64,000 bases of DNA. Source: an uncultured Lachnospiraceae bacterium (GTDB lineage Bacteria; Bacillota; Clostridia; Lachnospirales; Lachnospiraceae). The notes beneath the pieces are model-generated. The model saw nothing but the letters and a program-made list of their open reading frames with translations, was not told where the DNA came from and did no database searches. The stretch lies in NCBI GenBank assembly GCA_902786515.1, contig CADADA010000002.1, forward strand, positions 175,811-239,810, written 5' to 3'. Positions within the stretch are counted from its first letter, which is position 1, and every line of letters starts with the position of its first letter. Below are positions 19,516-28,465 of this stretch, piece by piece. The position numbers and the translations under genes are program-made.

Positions 19516-20136
19516 TTACTCTCCATTTCTTACTATATCAGCAAAATTTTTTAATATCTTCAAACCAATTACACCACTTTTTTCAGGATGGAACTGGCAC
19601 GCAAACACATTATCCTGCTCTACAGATGCATGAATATGCGTTCCGTATTCAGTTGACGCTTTTACTATCTTTTCATCATCTGCTTTTAAATAATACGAAT
19701 GAACAAAATATACATATTCATCCTTGTCTATTCCCCTAAATAGTCTGCCGTTATTTGATAATTCAAGAGAATTCCATCCTATATGCGGAATCTTAAGTCC
19801 TGATTCTTCCGGAAGTCTCAAAACTTCTCCACGTAATATTCCAAGACCATCTACTCCCGGAGCCTCTTCACTTTTTTCAAATAACAATTGCAATCCGAGA
19901 CAAATTCCCAAAAAAGGAGTTTTGTTATCAGCAATCTGCCTTACTGTATCTGTCAGCCGGTATGTATGTAGTTTGTTCATTGCATCTCCAAAACTTCCAA
20001 CACCGGGAAGTATTACACCGTCAGCATCGAGAAGCTCTTTAGTATTTCTTGTCACTATTACATCTTCACCAAGATATTTTAATGCCTTTTCAACACTTTT
20101 TAAATTGCCGGCATCATAATCAATTATTGCTATCAT
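19516..20136 (-). CDS. hisH: Imidazole glycerol phosphate synthase glutaminase subunit HisH
   Basis: HisH hydrolyses glutamine and channels ammonia into HisF. The class I glutamine amidotransferase triad is visible: nucleophile C79 in [12 protein letters not shown], with His and Glu in the C-terminal QFHPEKSG. The oxyanion-strand region PGVGSFGDA is intact. At 206 residues the length is normal. It is the first gene of a hisH-hisF-ung unit, and the plus-strand toxin locus lies upstream in divergent orientation. Confidence 0.97.
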   Translation of the reverse strand: MIAIIDYDAGNLKSVEKALKYLGEDVIVTRNTKELLDADGVILPGVGSFGDAMNKLHTYRLTDTVRQIADNKTPFLGICLGLQLLFEKSEEAPGVDGLGILRGEVLRLPEESGLKIPHIGWNSLELSNNGRLFRGIDKDEYVYFVHSYYLKADDEKIVKASTEYGTHIHASVEQDNVFACQFHPEKSGVIGLKILKNFADIVRNGE

Positions 20137-20267
20137 ATTCTAAATTCCTTTCAAATCAAGCATTTTTCCAATAATTGCGTTTATTTCCAACAGTATATAC
20201 TGTCATTTCTTTACTTTTTTGATTGTATCACATTATGAGCACATTGTCTATTTATTAAATATTTTGT

Positions 20268-20296
20268 TTGAACATCCGTTCTCACTGTGTTATACT
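20268..20296 (+). promoter_or_regulatory. Promoter of type I toxin mRNA (locus 1)
   Basis: TTGAAC at 20268-20273 and TATACT at 20291-20296 with a 17-base spacer. The predicted start is near 20303, giving a leader of about 77 nt. Confidence 0.65.
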
Positions 20297-20348
20297 GTTA
20301 TTGTGTAATTAAAAAGAAAGTAGGATGTGAATTTCCGATTATTAGATG

Positions 20349-20370
20349 CCCTCTAGTTCACAAAGGAGGG
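20349..20370 (+). promoter_or_regulatory. Hairpin sequestering the toxin Shine-Dalgarno
   Basis: CCCTC at 20349-20353 can pair with GAGGG at 20366-20370, which is the Shine-Dalgarno of the toxin ORF. The octamer GATGCCCT occurs on both sides, offering a second pairing partner for the GGG. Masked ribosome sites are standard in type I toxin mRNAs. Confidence 0.55.
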
Positions 20371-20379
20371 TGATGCCCT

Positions 20380-20466
20380 ATGAACACACTTGAAGTTCTT
20401 ACTCTTGTGCTAGTAATTTTTGCGGCTCTGTCTTACATAGACAATCATAACTGTAAAAAGAAATAG
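20380..20466 (+). CDS. Putative holin-like (Hol-Tox/TxpA-like) type I toxin, 28 aa
   Basis: A 28-residue peptide starting MNTLEVLTLVLVIFAALSY, then a polar tail with DNHNC and KKK. One hydrophobic helix plus a short basic end is the layout of TxpA, BsrG and the putative holin-like toxin family, which depolarise or disrupt the membrane. Supporting context is unusually complete: own promoter, masked GGAGG, a strong terminator at about 20570-20597, and an opposing promoter and terminator that define an antisense RNA over the last codons and 3' UTR. The family assignment is from pattern recognition, not a search. Confidence 0.7.
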   Translation: MNTLEVLTLVLVIFAALSYIDNHNCKKK

Positions 20467-20551
20467 CATCCCAACCGTCCAAAGTGAATGCTATTTCTTA
20501 CAATACATTATACACTGAGGGCAAATCGGACTCACATCCGATTACCTTTCT
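20455..20551 (-). ncRNA. Candidate antisense antitoxin RNA (locus 1), about 97 nt
   Basis: A minus-strand promoter (TTGATT, rc of 20581-20586; TATAAT, rc of 20558-20563; spacer 17) predicts a start near 20551. The transcript would end at a perfect 12-bp hairpin (20488-20499 with 20458-20469) followed by a U-run from A455-A459, an intrinsic terminator. It covers the last four toxin codons and the 3' UTR, exactly the RatA/SR4-style geometry. Confidence 0.6.
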
Positions 20552-20557
20552 AAGTAG

Positions 20558-20586
20558 ATTATACATTAGGGTGCTTGAGAAATCAA
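20558..20586 (-). promoter_or_regulatory. Antisense RNA promoter (locus 1)
   Basis: TTGATT and a perfect TATAAT on the minus strand with a 17-base spacer, located inside and just left of the toxin mRNA terminator. Confidence 0.6.
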
Positions 20587-20598
20587 GTACCCTTTTTA
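20570..20598 (+). terminator. Toxin mRNA terminator (locus 1)
   Basis: GGGTGCTTGA and TCAAGTACCC pair around a GAAA loop and are followed by TTTTT. One mismatch in the stem. Confidence 0.85.
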
Positions 20599-20658
20599 AT
20601 TCTCTTATGTCTTTGCTTGATTCTTTACGTTCCCTGCTTTTATTTCCTTTGATTTAAA

Positions 20659-22266
20659 TCAAATTTTAGGCTTATGCTCTTTAATGATATCATTCAATTT
20701 TACTGAATACTCACCTGAATCTTTGATATTAACAAGTTCATTAGCATTTTCTTCACTAATTCCATAGCTTTCTGATAATTCTGAAATTATCTTTGTATAT
20801 ACTTCATTCATATCAGTACTTACGCCATATTCATCTGCATCAGTTTTAAAACGATTATACTTATCAACGCCCTTAAGCAGTGCATCTAAAGCCTCAGCTT
20901 CCATTCCGATTTTCACACAATTATGGTATGAATCCAGTTCTCTTTCAACATACATAATAGTCTTTATCTGGTTATATAGACCAATATCCTTCTTTTTAAG
21001 CGAAAGACCATTGATATGGTAATAAGCCTCTGTGTATTTTTTATCAATAAGTAAATCTGTAGCATCATCAATATGACTGCTGTACCATAAAGATTTACCA
21101 CCAAACACTGAACATATTACAATACCAGTTACGATTGAAACCATTAAAATCACTGACCTTATAGAAAATTTAATCTTTTCTTCCGGATGCAGCTCTTTTT
21201 CACGCTGTTTTTCTTTTTTCTTTTCTTCTTTTAAACGTTTCTTTTCTGCATTCTTTTCTTCTTTTATACGCTTTTTTTCTGCCTTTTTCTCAGCCTTTTC
21301 CTGTTTTTTTGCTTCTTTTAGGGCTTTCTTTTCAGCAGCTATTTCCTCAGGTGACTTTTCATCTTCAGATTTGCTTCTGTCTTCCAAATCTCCGAGATTT
21401 CCAAAATCTTCAAATCCTTCCAGTCCTTCGAGTGCAGAAAAATCCATATAACTCTCTTCGTTTTCTTCTACGGATTTTAATACTTCCTTATTCTCGTCTG
21501 ATACAAGCTCTCTATCCTCTTCTTCATCATTATTTTTTCCAAATAATTTCTTTTTCTTTTTCTTCTTCTTGTTTTTCTTATCGTCCAGTTCAGATTTATC
21601 AGGTATATCATCAAGCTCAGATATATCAGGTATATCCTCCAGAGAATCTTCAAAACTTTCACTTTGCCCTACATCATCACTAGTATCATTAGAAGAATTA
21701 TCATTATCGGCTGCTTCAAGCATTTTCAATAAATCCTCAAAGCCACCTTCATCATCTGAATTATGACTATTCAATAACTCTTCACTTAATCTGTGTATTT
21801 CATCAAGCTCCTCTGATCCTGAAGATTCAGCGAAACCTGATTGTGAATTCTCTGAAGGTTCCATAAAATCAGAGATTGAATCTCCTGAAGGCTCCGTAAA
21901 ATCGGAGGTTGAATCTCCTGAAGGCTCCGTAAAATCGGATACTAAATCTTCTAAATCCTCTAAGCTGTCAGAAGCTTCCGGTTCTGAAGCACTGTCTGCT
22001 ACTTCCTCCTCAGTACCGATATCCATATTTTCAATATCTTTTAATAAATCATCAAGATTATCTTCTGAATCATCATCTTTATTTAATAATTCGTCAGGAA
22101 TACTAGTCAGCAAATCATTTAATTCAGCATCTAATTCTTCCGAATTGTAGGTTTGCTCATCATTTTCCTGTTCTGTATCATCCTCTGTTATCAACGGCTC
22201 ACTGGCCGCATTTAACAGGCTGTCAAGATAATCTTCTCCCATTATGTCATTTTCCAAATCAGCCAT
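20659..22266 (-). CDS. Acidic, repeat-containing single-pass membrane protein, 535 aa
   Basis: Unrecognised. Residues 1 to about 340 are very acidic (Asp/Glu/Ser), include four degenerate 11-residue repeats of the SDFTEPSGDS type around residues 112-155, a poly-lysine patch KKNKKKKKKKK near 230, and a Lys/Glu/Ala helical stretch near 310-355. One membrane segment (VILMVSIVTGIVICSVFGG, about 372-392) separates this cytoplasmic part from a 140-residue external domain with helical YYHINGLSLKKKDIG-type content. Similar acidic-linker, one-pass proteins occur in Lachnospiraceae and here recur at 58563. It sits 54 bases beyond the cheV terminator. Function unknown. Confidence 0.7.
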   Translation of the reverse strand: MADLENDIMGEDYLDSLLNAASEPLITEDDTEQENDEQTYNSEELDAELNDLLTSIPDELLNKDDDSEDNLDDLLKDIENMDIGTEEEVADSASEPEASDSLEDLEDLVSDFTEPSGDSTSDFTEPSGDSISDFMEPSENSQSGFAESSGSEELDEIHRLSEELLNSHNSDDEGGFEDLLKMLEAADNDNSSNDTSDDVGQSESFEDSLEDIPDISELDDIPDKSELDDKKNKKKKKKKKLFGKNNDEEEDRELVSDENKEVLKSVEENEESYMDFSALEGLEGFEDFGNLGDLEDRSKSEDEKSPEEIAAEKKALKEAKKQEKAEKKAEKKRIKEEKNAEKKRLKEEKKKEKQREKELHPEEKIKFSIRSVILMVSIVTGIVICSVFGGKSLWYSSHIDDATDLLIDKKYTEAYYHINGLSLKKKDIGLYNQIKTIMYVERELDSYHNCVKIGMEAEALDALLKGVDKYNRFKTDADEYGVSTDMNEVYTKIISELSESYGISEENANELVNIKDSGEYSVKLNDIIKEHKPKI

Positions 22267-22290
22267 ATCAAACCTCCATCATCTTCGTAT

Positions 22291-22320
22291 AAAAAGTGCT
22301 TGCTTATGCAAGCACTTTTT
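22291..22320 (-). terminator. Terminator after cheV
   Basis: A 13-bp perfect stem AAAAAGTGCTTGC / GCAAGCACTTTTT with a TTAT loop. It lies between cheV (stop at 22320) and the downstream acidic protein gene, so these two are probably separate transcripts or connected by readthrough. Confidence 0.8.
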
Positions 22321-23231
22321 TAAGACTTATTCTTTAATAAAAGTCCGTCTATAGTCGATACTAAATTTCCTATCTCAGGTTTGGATAACTGTGCATCCAC
22401 TCCAAGTGCTTCCCCTTTTCTTCTCATTTCATCATTAACCAGTGATGAGAAGATAACTATAGGAATACTCTTAATCGTTTCATCAGTTTTACATAGTTTT
22501 ATCAATCTGTGACCGTCCATAATAGGCATCTCAATATCAGTAATAATACATCTGACTTTGTTCAGTACGGATCCCTCATCTCTATACTGACACAAAATCT
22601 GCCATGCTTCCTGTCCGTTAGCACATGCTGTAACATTTGTATAACCTGCTTTATGTAATGAATCAAGAATCAATTTACTAAGGAGTGGTGAATCTTCCGC
22701 CATAATGATAGGTGAATCATTTCTATCACGCTCTCCCAGACTCTCTATCTCAGACACCTTCAATCCTGTCTCTGGACTTATATCTGAAACAATTTTTTCA
22801 AAATCAAGAATAATAATCAGCTTCTTATCAATCTTAATAATACCGGTTGCAACTCCCGAATCCGGTCCATTAATCGTCTCATCAGGTTTAATAATATCCG
22901 CCCATGAAACTCTATGGATTCCCAATACACTGTCTACGTGGAATGCTATACTTAATTTGTTAAAATTAGTAATAATAAGCATGTCCTCGCCCTCTTCAGC
23001 TAATGGCTTAAGTTTCAGCTCCTTGGCTAAATCTATAACCGTAATCATCGTATCTCTCGGCATAAATATACCTTCTATACTCGGATGTGAATTAGGTACC
23101 GGTGTCGCCTTCTGGTATGAAGTAATCTCACGAATCTTCGCTACGTTTATGCCGTAAAGATTTCCTCCCACAGTAAATTCGAGCACCTCTAACTCGTTCG
23201 TTCCATTTTCCAATAAAATATTTGTATCCAT
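22320..23231 (-). CDS. cheV: Chemotaxis protein CheV (CheW-receiver fusion)
   Basis: CheV couples chemoreceptors to the CheA kinase and adjusts receptor output through phosphorylation of its receiver. Residues 1-150 form a CheW-like domain (EVLEFTVGGNLYGINV, VPNSHPSIEGIFMPRD); residues 173-300 form a receiver with acidic pocket AED (178-180) and phospho-acceptor D232 in IITDIEMPIMDGH. Length is standard. GGAGG precedes the ATG. A possible sigma-28-like promoter lies upstream (minus strand TAAA at 23328-23331, 14 bases, GAAGATAA at 23306-23313), alongside a TATAAT. No other chemotaxis genes are nearby, so it is an orphan cheV. Confidence 0.94.
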   Translation of the reverse strand: MDTNILLENGTNELEVLEFTVGGNLYGINVAKIREITSYQKATPVPNSHPSIEGIFMPRDTMITVIDLAKELKLKPLAEEGEDMLIITNFNKLSIAFHVDSVLGIHRVSWADIIKPDETINGPDSGVATGIIKIDKKLIIILDFEKIVSDISPETGLKVSEIESLGERDRNDSPIIMAEDSPLLSKLILDSLHKAGYTNVTACANGQEAWQILCQYRDEGSVLNKVRCIITDIEMPIMDGHRLIKLCKTDETIKSIPIVIFSSLVNDEMRRKGEALGVDAQLSKPEIGNLVSTIDGLLLKNKS

Positions 23232-23351
23232 GCAAAATACCTCCTACGCTTTTGTAAACCCCTGTTTATCTTTTTCATCTTCTCTGCAAATCAACAAAAT
23301 GATTTTTATCTTCCGTTAACTTAATAGTTTAATTATATCATAAAAATAATA

Positions 23352-24089
23352 TTATTTCAAATTAAATGTTGCTTTTCTATCATTTTCTGATACTTCCAGA
23401 ATAAGTTCTGAAACATCACCTTCACCTAATGAATTAATCTCATAAACCAAAACAACTTCCGTACTCTGTCCCGGCTCCATCGTTCCTGTGTATGTATTCA
23501 ACGCATTCATCAATAAAGTTATAAGTGCTGTATAATGACTGCCATTAACACCTGATTTGATAGATGTATCAAAGGACATCATCGGTATATCAAGAGTTCC
23601 CCCGCTTATATTGCTCATTTGAAACTTTTCTACCAGAAAACTGTGCCCCTCTCCAGCTACCAGATTTGCAGGACTGCCCGAACCGTCAGAATAAGTATCT
23701 ACAATACTGTAACCTGTGTACTGAATATCGACACCCTCAATGCCAAACGCTTCGGCCAGGGATAACGAGTGTTCCCCCTGTCCCTGTGTCGTAATCTCTT
23801 CTGTCACATTTTCTCCTGATACATTACTATCAGTGGTTACTTCTCCTTTGTCATTCTCTTTGCTGCTTTCTTTTTCAGTTTCTTTTTCTTTTACTTTTTC
23901 AAGTTTACCGTCATAATTTGCATCATATCTAAGTACAAGCTGTGCACAATACTCAGCCACTAAATCCTGTTGTTCGTTATCAAGCTGCACCGCTTTACTA
24001 CATCCCGTCAAACCGGCAGATACAAGACATATCGAAACCGCAAACAATGAAAACCTCTTAAGCTTCCTTAATACAGGTCTATTTTTCAT
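23352..24089 (-). CDS. Predicted lipoprotein, 245 aa
   Basis: A signal peptide with basic start (KNRPVLRKLKRF) and hydrophobic core ends in the lipobox AGLTGC, so the mature protein is lipid-anchored outside the membrane. A Lys/Glu/Thr-rich linker (about 75-115) leads to a beta-rich C-terminal domain with LVVEKF-like and STEVVLVYEINSLGEGD segments, resembling immunoglobulin-like extracytoplasmic domains of DUF4352/5067 type. The ATG at 24089 with GGAGG nine bases upstream is preferred over the ORF extension to 24149. It lies just upstream of cheV in transcription order after the two-component genes. Function unknown. Confidence 0.72.
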   Translation of the reverse strand: MKNRPVLRKLKRFSLFAVSICLVSAGLTGCSKAVQLDNEQQDLVAEYCAQLVLRYDANYDGKLEKVKEKETEKESSKENDKGEVTTDSNVSGENVTEEITTQGQGEHSLSLAEAFGIEGVDIQYTGYSIVDTYSDGSGSPANLVAGEGHSFLVEKFQMSNISGGTLDIPMMSFDTSIKSGVNGSHYTALITLLMNALNTYTGTMEPGQSTEVVLVYEINSLGEGDVSELILEVSENDRKATFNLK

Positions 24090-24156
24090 ATGTTGTCTCC
24101 TCCGAACTAAAACTACCTTTATTTTATCATTTTTGACGATGTTATTCAACTAAAAA

Positions 24157-25680
24157 TTATGCATCAAGCTCAAACCAGAACTCCACACCGTTTTCAGTAT
24201 TGTATACGCCGCATTCATGATTATGTGCATCAATAATTGCTTTTACGATTGACAGTCCTATTCCGTTTCCACCGTACTCCCTTGTTCGTGCTTTATCAAC
24301 TTTGTAGAATTTTACCCAGATTTGATTTATATCTTTTTCAGGTATATTTTCACCAGTATTGTGAACAGCAACTCTTACCGTATCGTTGTTTTTTGTTACA
24401 GTTATTGTTATGATATTACCATTGCTCAGGTGGTTCAAAGCATTTGTAAGATAATTCGTTATTACTTCTTCAATCTGAAATTCATCCGCCCAGACATCAA
24501 CATCACTCTTTCCATGAATCTCAATCTGTGCTTCTTTTTGTTCAATCATAAGTCCACACTTATTTACTACACCATTAATTACTTCCATGATGTTAAATCT
24601 TTCCATATACACCGAATTATTACAAAACTCAAGTTGTGTAAGTGTAAGCAGCTTTTTTACCATCTGATTCATTTTAGATGCTTCATCCATTATAACTTCA
24701 CAATAAAAATTTCTGCTCTCTTCATCATCATTAATGTTTTCCTGTAAACCTTCAGCATATCCCTGAATCAGTGCAATCGGGGTTTTAAGCTCATGCGAAA
24801 CGTTGGAAATAAAATCTTTTCTCATTTCATCGATTTCATTTTTTTCCTTCAAATCATTCTTAAGCTCATTATTTGCCTTTTTTAATTCGGTAATTGTTGA
24901 TTCCAGTTTATTCGAGAGCTGGTTCATACTTTTACCCAGAATACTAATCTCATCACGGCTATTTCCCTCATAATGTACATTAAAATCCAATTCGGACATT
25001 TTTTCAGATATCTTTGTCAGCTCTATAAGCGGTCTTGAAAAACGTCTTGCAATAATATCACCCACAGCAATACTTATTACAAGTATAACAACAGAAATCG
25101 CAAGTAGAAATTCGCCGAATATCCTGACACTTTCCTGAATATTTTCAACAGCCATTCTCATAATAAAAATATTGCCATTATTAAAAATACCCCACATTTC
25201 CAGATATTCACTTTTATTGCCGTTTCCCTCTGACAATATGGAGTATTTTTGGAGAACATACTTAGAATTTTTTTCCAGTATTTCCAGATTTTCATTATCC
25301 GGACTCTTTCCGGAATCATTTCCATATTGATTAAACACGGACATCTCAAGTCTGTGCTGCATCATCTGTGAATTACCATAGTCATACAGGACATAACCTG
25401 TCTCATCTGTAATAAGAAGTGTAATACCGGTATTGGCGCATAATTCCGTAAATGATTCGATATCTGTATCATCAAACTCATCATTTTCTTTAAGAATACC
25501 GTCAATACTGTTGTATGCGGAAATGATTGATTTTACTTTTGTATTCATATAATACTTTTCCAGTAAAAAAGTATTGGCAAACATATACATCAAAAACATA
25601 CCGGATGAAATGCCTATCATAATAAAAACCAATTTTTTTCTAATGGAAAATTTTATACTGTCATTCTTATTCTTCTTCAT
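24157..25680 (-). CDS. Sensor histidine kinase
   Basis: A 507-residue membrane kinase. TM1 is about residues 17-39, an extracytoplasmic sensor domain spans 40-188, TM2 about 189-210, then a HAMP linker, a HisKA domain with phospho-acceptor H296 in SNVSHELKTPIA, and a HATPase_c domain ending with GGNGIGLSIVKAII. It phosphorylates the OmpR-type regulator encoded immediately upstream, whose stop overlaps this start by 14 bases. The ligand is unknown; possible targets include cell envelope genes and the lipoprotein just downstream. Confidence 0.93.
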   Translation of the reverse strand: MKKNKNDSIKFSIRKKLVFIMIGISSGMFLMYMFANTFLLEKYYMNTKVKSIISAYNSIDGILKENDEFDDTDIESFTELCANTGITLLITDETGYVLYDYGNSQMMQHRLEMSVFNQYGNDSGKSPDNENLEILEKNSKYVLQKYSILSEGNGNKSEYLEMWGIFNNGNIFIMRMAVENIQESVRIFGEFLLAISVVILVISIAVGDIIARRFSRPLIELTKISEKMSELDFNVHYEGNSRDEISILGKSMNQLSNKLESTITELKKANNELKNDLKEKNEIDEMRKDFISNVSHELKTPIALIQGYAEGLQENINDDEESRNFYCEVIMDEASKMNQMVKKLLTLTQLEFCNNSVYMERFNIMEVINGVVNKCGLMIEQKEAQIEIHGKSDVDVWADEFQIEEVITNYLTNALNHLSNGNIITITVTKNNDTVRVAVHNTGENIPEKDINQIWVKFYKVDKARTREYGGNGIGLSIVKAIIDAHNHECGVYNTENGVEFWFELDA

Positions 25681-26350
25681 CAGTAAATTTATACCCCATT
25701 CCCCAAATAGTTTTTATATAATTTGCACCGGCTCCGAGTTTACTCCTCAGTTTCTTAACGTGAGTATCAATAGTTCTTGCATCTCCAAAATAATCGTAAT
25801 TCCAGACACTGTTAAGAATTTTTTCTCTTGAAAGTGCAATTCCTTTATTTTCTAAAAAGTATTGTAAAAGCTCAAATTCTTTATAACTCAAGTCTACAGT
25901 TTTACCTTCCACTTTTACAATATGTGCCGCTTTATCTATCTCAATCACACCTGACTTAATCACATCACTTGCCCCGACTTTGTTTGCTCTCCTTAAGATA
26001 GCATCTATACGTGCAACAAGAATCTTTGGACTGAATGGTTTAGAAACATACTCATCCACACCTAATTCAAATCCAAGCAGTTCATCATGTTCCTCACTCT
26101 TGGCTGTAAGCATTATAATCGGTACTTTTGATATCTTCCTTATCTCACGCAATGTTTCCCAGCCATCCATTTTAGGCATCATCACATCCAGAATAACCAA
26201 TGAAATATCTTTATCTGAATAAAACTTTTCCAATGCTTCTTCTCCATCTGCAGCTTCTGCAACAAGATATTCTTTTTTGACAAGAAAATCCCTCACCAGT
26301 TTACGCATTCTTGCTTCATCATCAACAATTAATATCTTAAGATTATTCAT
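25667..26350 (-). CDS. OmpR/PhoB family response regulator
   Basis: A 227-residue regulator with receiver (D10, D11 and phospho-acceptor D55 in VILDVMMPKMDGW; conserved T and K in IIMLTAKSEE and VSKPFSP) and a winged-helix DNA-binding domain with the RTIDTHVKKLRSKLG recognition helix. It pairs with the sensor kinase whose start it overlaps. Length is normal. Confidence 0.95.
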   Translation of the reverse strand: MNNLKILIVDDEARMRKLVRDFLVKKEYLVAEAADGEEALEKFYSDKDISLVILDVMMPKMDGWETLREIRKISKVPIIMLTAKSEEHDELLGFELGVDEYVSKPFSPKILVARIDAILRRANKVGASDVIKSGVIEIDKAAHIVKVEGKTVDLSYKEFELLQYFLENKGIALSREKILNSVWNYDYFGDARTIDTHVKKLRSKLGAGANYIKTIWGMGYKFTDEEE

Positions 26351-26431
26351 AACGATTCCTCCATTCCCACCATATCATTTTTATTCTATAAGTATATTGT
26401 ATCAGCTAAATTTGTTGAAAATGTGAATATA

Positions 26432-26935
26432 TTACTTGTTTTCATTTAATATTTTTTCACGCTCGTTCAGACTCTCCTCCCATGATGCATAATGATTCTC
26501 TAATTCTTCTTTATATCTTTCCATCTGCTTTGTTGGAGAATTTTGCCTGCTGATAATAAACATTATAATAATGATAATAACCAGAATTATATTTATAAAA
26601 ACTGACGCCTTGTATTTAAATCCATCATCTTCATCTTTTTTTACAGGAACTGATGGTTCGATTTTGGGGATATTAACAGGTGGAATTTCTTCGTTTTTTA
26701 TCATGGGATTTTTCTTCAATCTGTTTCTTATCATTTTAAGATATTCAAACCCTATAGGAGTCTTAAACATCTCTTTTTCATTGATATCCTTATATATTTC
26801 CAAAATATCCTCTGCTTTTTTTCCTTTTAAGGATGTATCTACCTGCTCTAAAGCCTTAACTTCTCTTTTTGCACGGTTTAATACTTCTTCGTCTTTAAAA
26901 TAGTAACCTGCAATGCTGTTTTCATCATTATTCAT
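26432..26935 (-). CDS. Hypothetical single-pass membrane protein, 167 aa
   Basis: Not recognised. Soluble helical N-terminal region (YYFKDEEVLNRAKREVKAL near the start), a Pro-rich linker (IPPVNIPKIEPSVPVKK), a single hydrophobic segment (VFINIILVIIIIIMFII, about residues 110-128), and a short coiled-coil-like C-terminus (RYKEELENHYASWEESLNER). ATG 26935 begins MNNDENSIAG with a G-rich ribosome site six bases upstream and is preferred over the extension to 26983. It precedes the two-component genes on the same strand. Confidence 0.65.
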   Translation of the reverse strand: MNNDENSIAGYYFKDEEVLNRAKREVKALEQVDTSLKGKKAEDILEIYKDINEKEMFKTPIGFEYLKMIRNRLKKNPMIKNEEIPPVNIPKIEPSVPVKKDEDDGFKYKASVFINIILVIIIIIMFIISRQNSPTKQMERYKEELENHYASWEESLNEREKILNENK

Positions 26936-27049
26936 CGTAAACACCACCCTGTTTAATATAGTAGTAAATCGAATAATATACACCTTTTTGATTTACTATT
27001 TACCATTTTATCAAACGAATATATTTTTTTCAACGAAGAAACATTGTGT

Positions 27050-27088
27050 AAAAAAAAGAATTGCCTTCATTTACTGAAAGCAATTCTT
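27050..27088 (-). terminator. Terminator after lipoprotein gene
   Basis: AAGAATTGC / GCAATTCTT (27056-27064 with 27080-27088) with a U-run on the minus strand, just left of the 27097 stop. Confidence 0.75.
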
Positions 27089-27096
27089 TTTATAAT

Positions 27097-27963
27097 TTAG
27101 AACGATAACATGCTTGAAATATCAACAGCTGAGCTCTTTACATCATCAGGAATTTCAATTGTGTCTACATCAAATGAGTTGTAAGTAATACCGATAGAAC
27201 ATTTTGATACTTTAGCGTATTCATTATCTCCAACGTTTGCATCAAAACCGATGTACTTTATTTCCTTTGTATCTTTTGCGACACAGATTTCTAAATCACA
27301 TGTAGAATCACCTAAATCAATATCTTCTCCGGCAACATCTGATAATGAATCCATTCCTTCTTTGATTGTATCGCTATTTACTGTTGCTGTTACTGAATAA
27401 CACTTAACACCTGCTACTTCTTTTTCTTTTACAGCTGTATCATCAAAATACTTTTTAATGTTTTCTTCTGTAAATAAATCATCAAATTTTTCCTTTGATG
27501 CAGCATCTGAGTATTCTTCAACATCAACACCGCTCTGCTCCATCATAGAAGAATCAAGTGGCATCTTCATCCATCCGCCGGCCTGTTCTCCACCAAAGTA
27601 TACAGTATATTCATCACTTGAACCATCTACATATGCTTCTCCTTTGATGTCCTGAGATTCTTCTCCATATTGTACAGATGCATCAGCCTTAGCATATGCA
27701 GACTTATTGTCTGAACTGCCCTTAAGGTCGATAGTTCCTTTTACAGCAAATGAATCAGATTCAACCTCAGCAGCAATATCTAAATCAATTGTTGTATCAG
27801 CACCTTTTTGTTCTGATACATCAGCTACATCGGACAATACCTCATAAGCTGATACTTCCTGTTTCTGTTCTTTTGTAGCTGTATCTTTTTCCTTACCTGC
27901 ACATGCAGTAAAAGAGAAAGCCATTGTAGCTACTAAAACCATACTTGTAATTTTCTTAATCAT
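27097..27963 (-). CDS. Predicted lipoprotein, 288 aa
   Basis: Signal peptide MIKKITSMVLVATMAFSF ends in a lipobox TACAG, so it is a secreted, lipid-anchored protein. The mature part is acidic and beta-rich with repeated short strands (DLDIAAEVESDSFAVKG, KGEAYVDGSSDEYTVYFGG), reminiscent of LppX/LolA-like or DUF6612-type half-barrels. Cys residues occur in KCYSVT, DSTCDLEI and VSKCSIG. ATG 27963 with AAGGAG eight bases upstream is chosen. Function unknown. Confidence 0.72.
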   Translation of the reverse strand: MIKKITSMVLVATMAFSFTACAGKEKDTATKEQKQEVSAYEVLSDVADVSEQKGADTTIDLDIAAEVESDSFAVKGTIDLKGSSDNKSAYAKADASVQYGEESQDIKGEAYVDGSSDEYTVYFGGEQAGGWMKMPLDSSMMEQSGVDVEEYSDAASKEKFDDLFTEENIKKYFDDTAVKEKEVAGVKCYSVTATVNSDTIKEGMDSLSDVAGEDIDLGDSTCDLEICVAKDTKEIKYIGFDANVGDNEYAKVSKCSIGITYNSFDVDTIEIPDDVKSSAVDISSMLSF

Positions 27964-28020
27964 ATTGTTGACTCCTTTTTTTATATTCATTCGACACTTT
28001 ATCATATTTATAGGGTTTTG

Positions 28021-28344
28021 TCAAATATCATTATATGCCATTTCTGCAATTTTATGTAAATCGTCTATGGTTTCATTTACCATTGGCAAAACATGATATG
28101 TTCTCAGCACTTCATTTAATTTTTGAGACATTTCAGATAATGAAGAAAAATCTATATCTTTTGACTTTGTCTGATATTCCTCAAATAATGATTCCGGAGT
28201 TTCAAAATTATTATTAAGCGGGTTGCCCGAATCTTTATAAATATAAGAAATGGCGGCAGTCATTTCAGTATTTGCAATTAAAATATCCGGAATCTCTGTC
28301 TGTGCCTTTCTTTTTACAGCCCACAATGTTAATTCATGAATCAT
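28021..28344 (-). CDS. Hypothetical protein, 107 aa
   Basis: Not recognised. Soluble, mostly helical, acidic protein with no signal or membrane segment. It begins MIHELTLWAVKRKAQTEI and ends KIAEMAYNDI. It lies upstream of the lipoprotein gene on the same strand, 57 bases from its start, so the two may be co-transcribed. Its start lies near the left edge of the accessory repeat region. Confidence 0.6.
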   Translation of the reverse strand: MIHELTLWAVKRKAQTEIPDILIANTEMTAAISYIYKDSGNPLNNNFETPESLFEEYQTKSKDIDFSSLSEMSQKLNEVLRTYHVLPMVNETIDDLHKIAEMAYNDI

Positions 28345-28370
28345 TATTCCACCTCTTCCTAAATATATTT

Positions 28371-28399
28371 TTAACCTAGCTTATTTTTAATAATATATA
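28371..28399 (+). promoter_or_regulatory. Weak candidate promoter of toxin mRNA (locus 2)
   Basis: TTAACC at 28371-28376 and TATATA at 28394-28399 with a 17-base spacer in an AT-rich tract, about 8 bases before the conserved AGAGAACCG. Each box matches consensus at four of six positions. Confidence 0.35.
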
Positions 28400-28424
28400 T
28401 ATATCCAGAGAACCGAAGGGGCAA

Positions 28425-28460
28425 TATTCCAGCTACCGGAATACATATGAAGGGAGCTGG
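28425..28460 (+). promoter_or_regulatory. Two-state leader hairpin over toxin ribosome site (locus 2)
   Basis: CCAGCT (28429-28434) pairs with AGCTGG (28455-28460), which overlaps the GGGAG Shine-Dalgarno. TATTCC (28425-28430) can alternatively pair with GGAATA (28438-28443). The two stems share bases 28429-28430 and are mutually exclusive, so one fold hides the ribosome site and the other frees it. Confidence 0.45.
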
Positions 28461-28465
28461 TGCCA

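Larger units (their letters stand above)
20323..20539. repeat. Long-range inverted repeat in toxin mRNA (locus 1)
   Basis: GGATGTGA (20323-20330) and TCCGATT (20334-20340) near the 5' end are complementary to AATCGGA (20524-20530) and TCACATCC (20532-20539) in the 3' UTR. Such 5'-3' pairing keeps full-length type I toxin mRNA untranslated until processed; here it is inferred from complementarity only. Confidence 0.6.
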
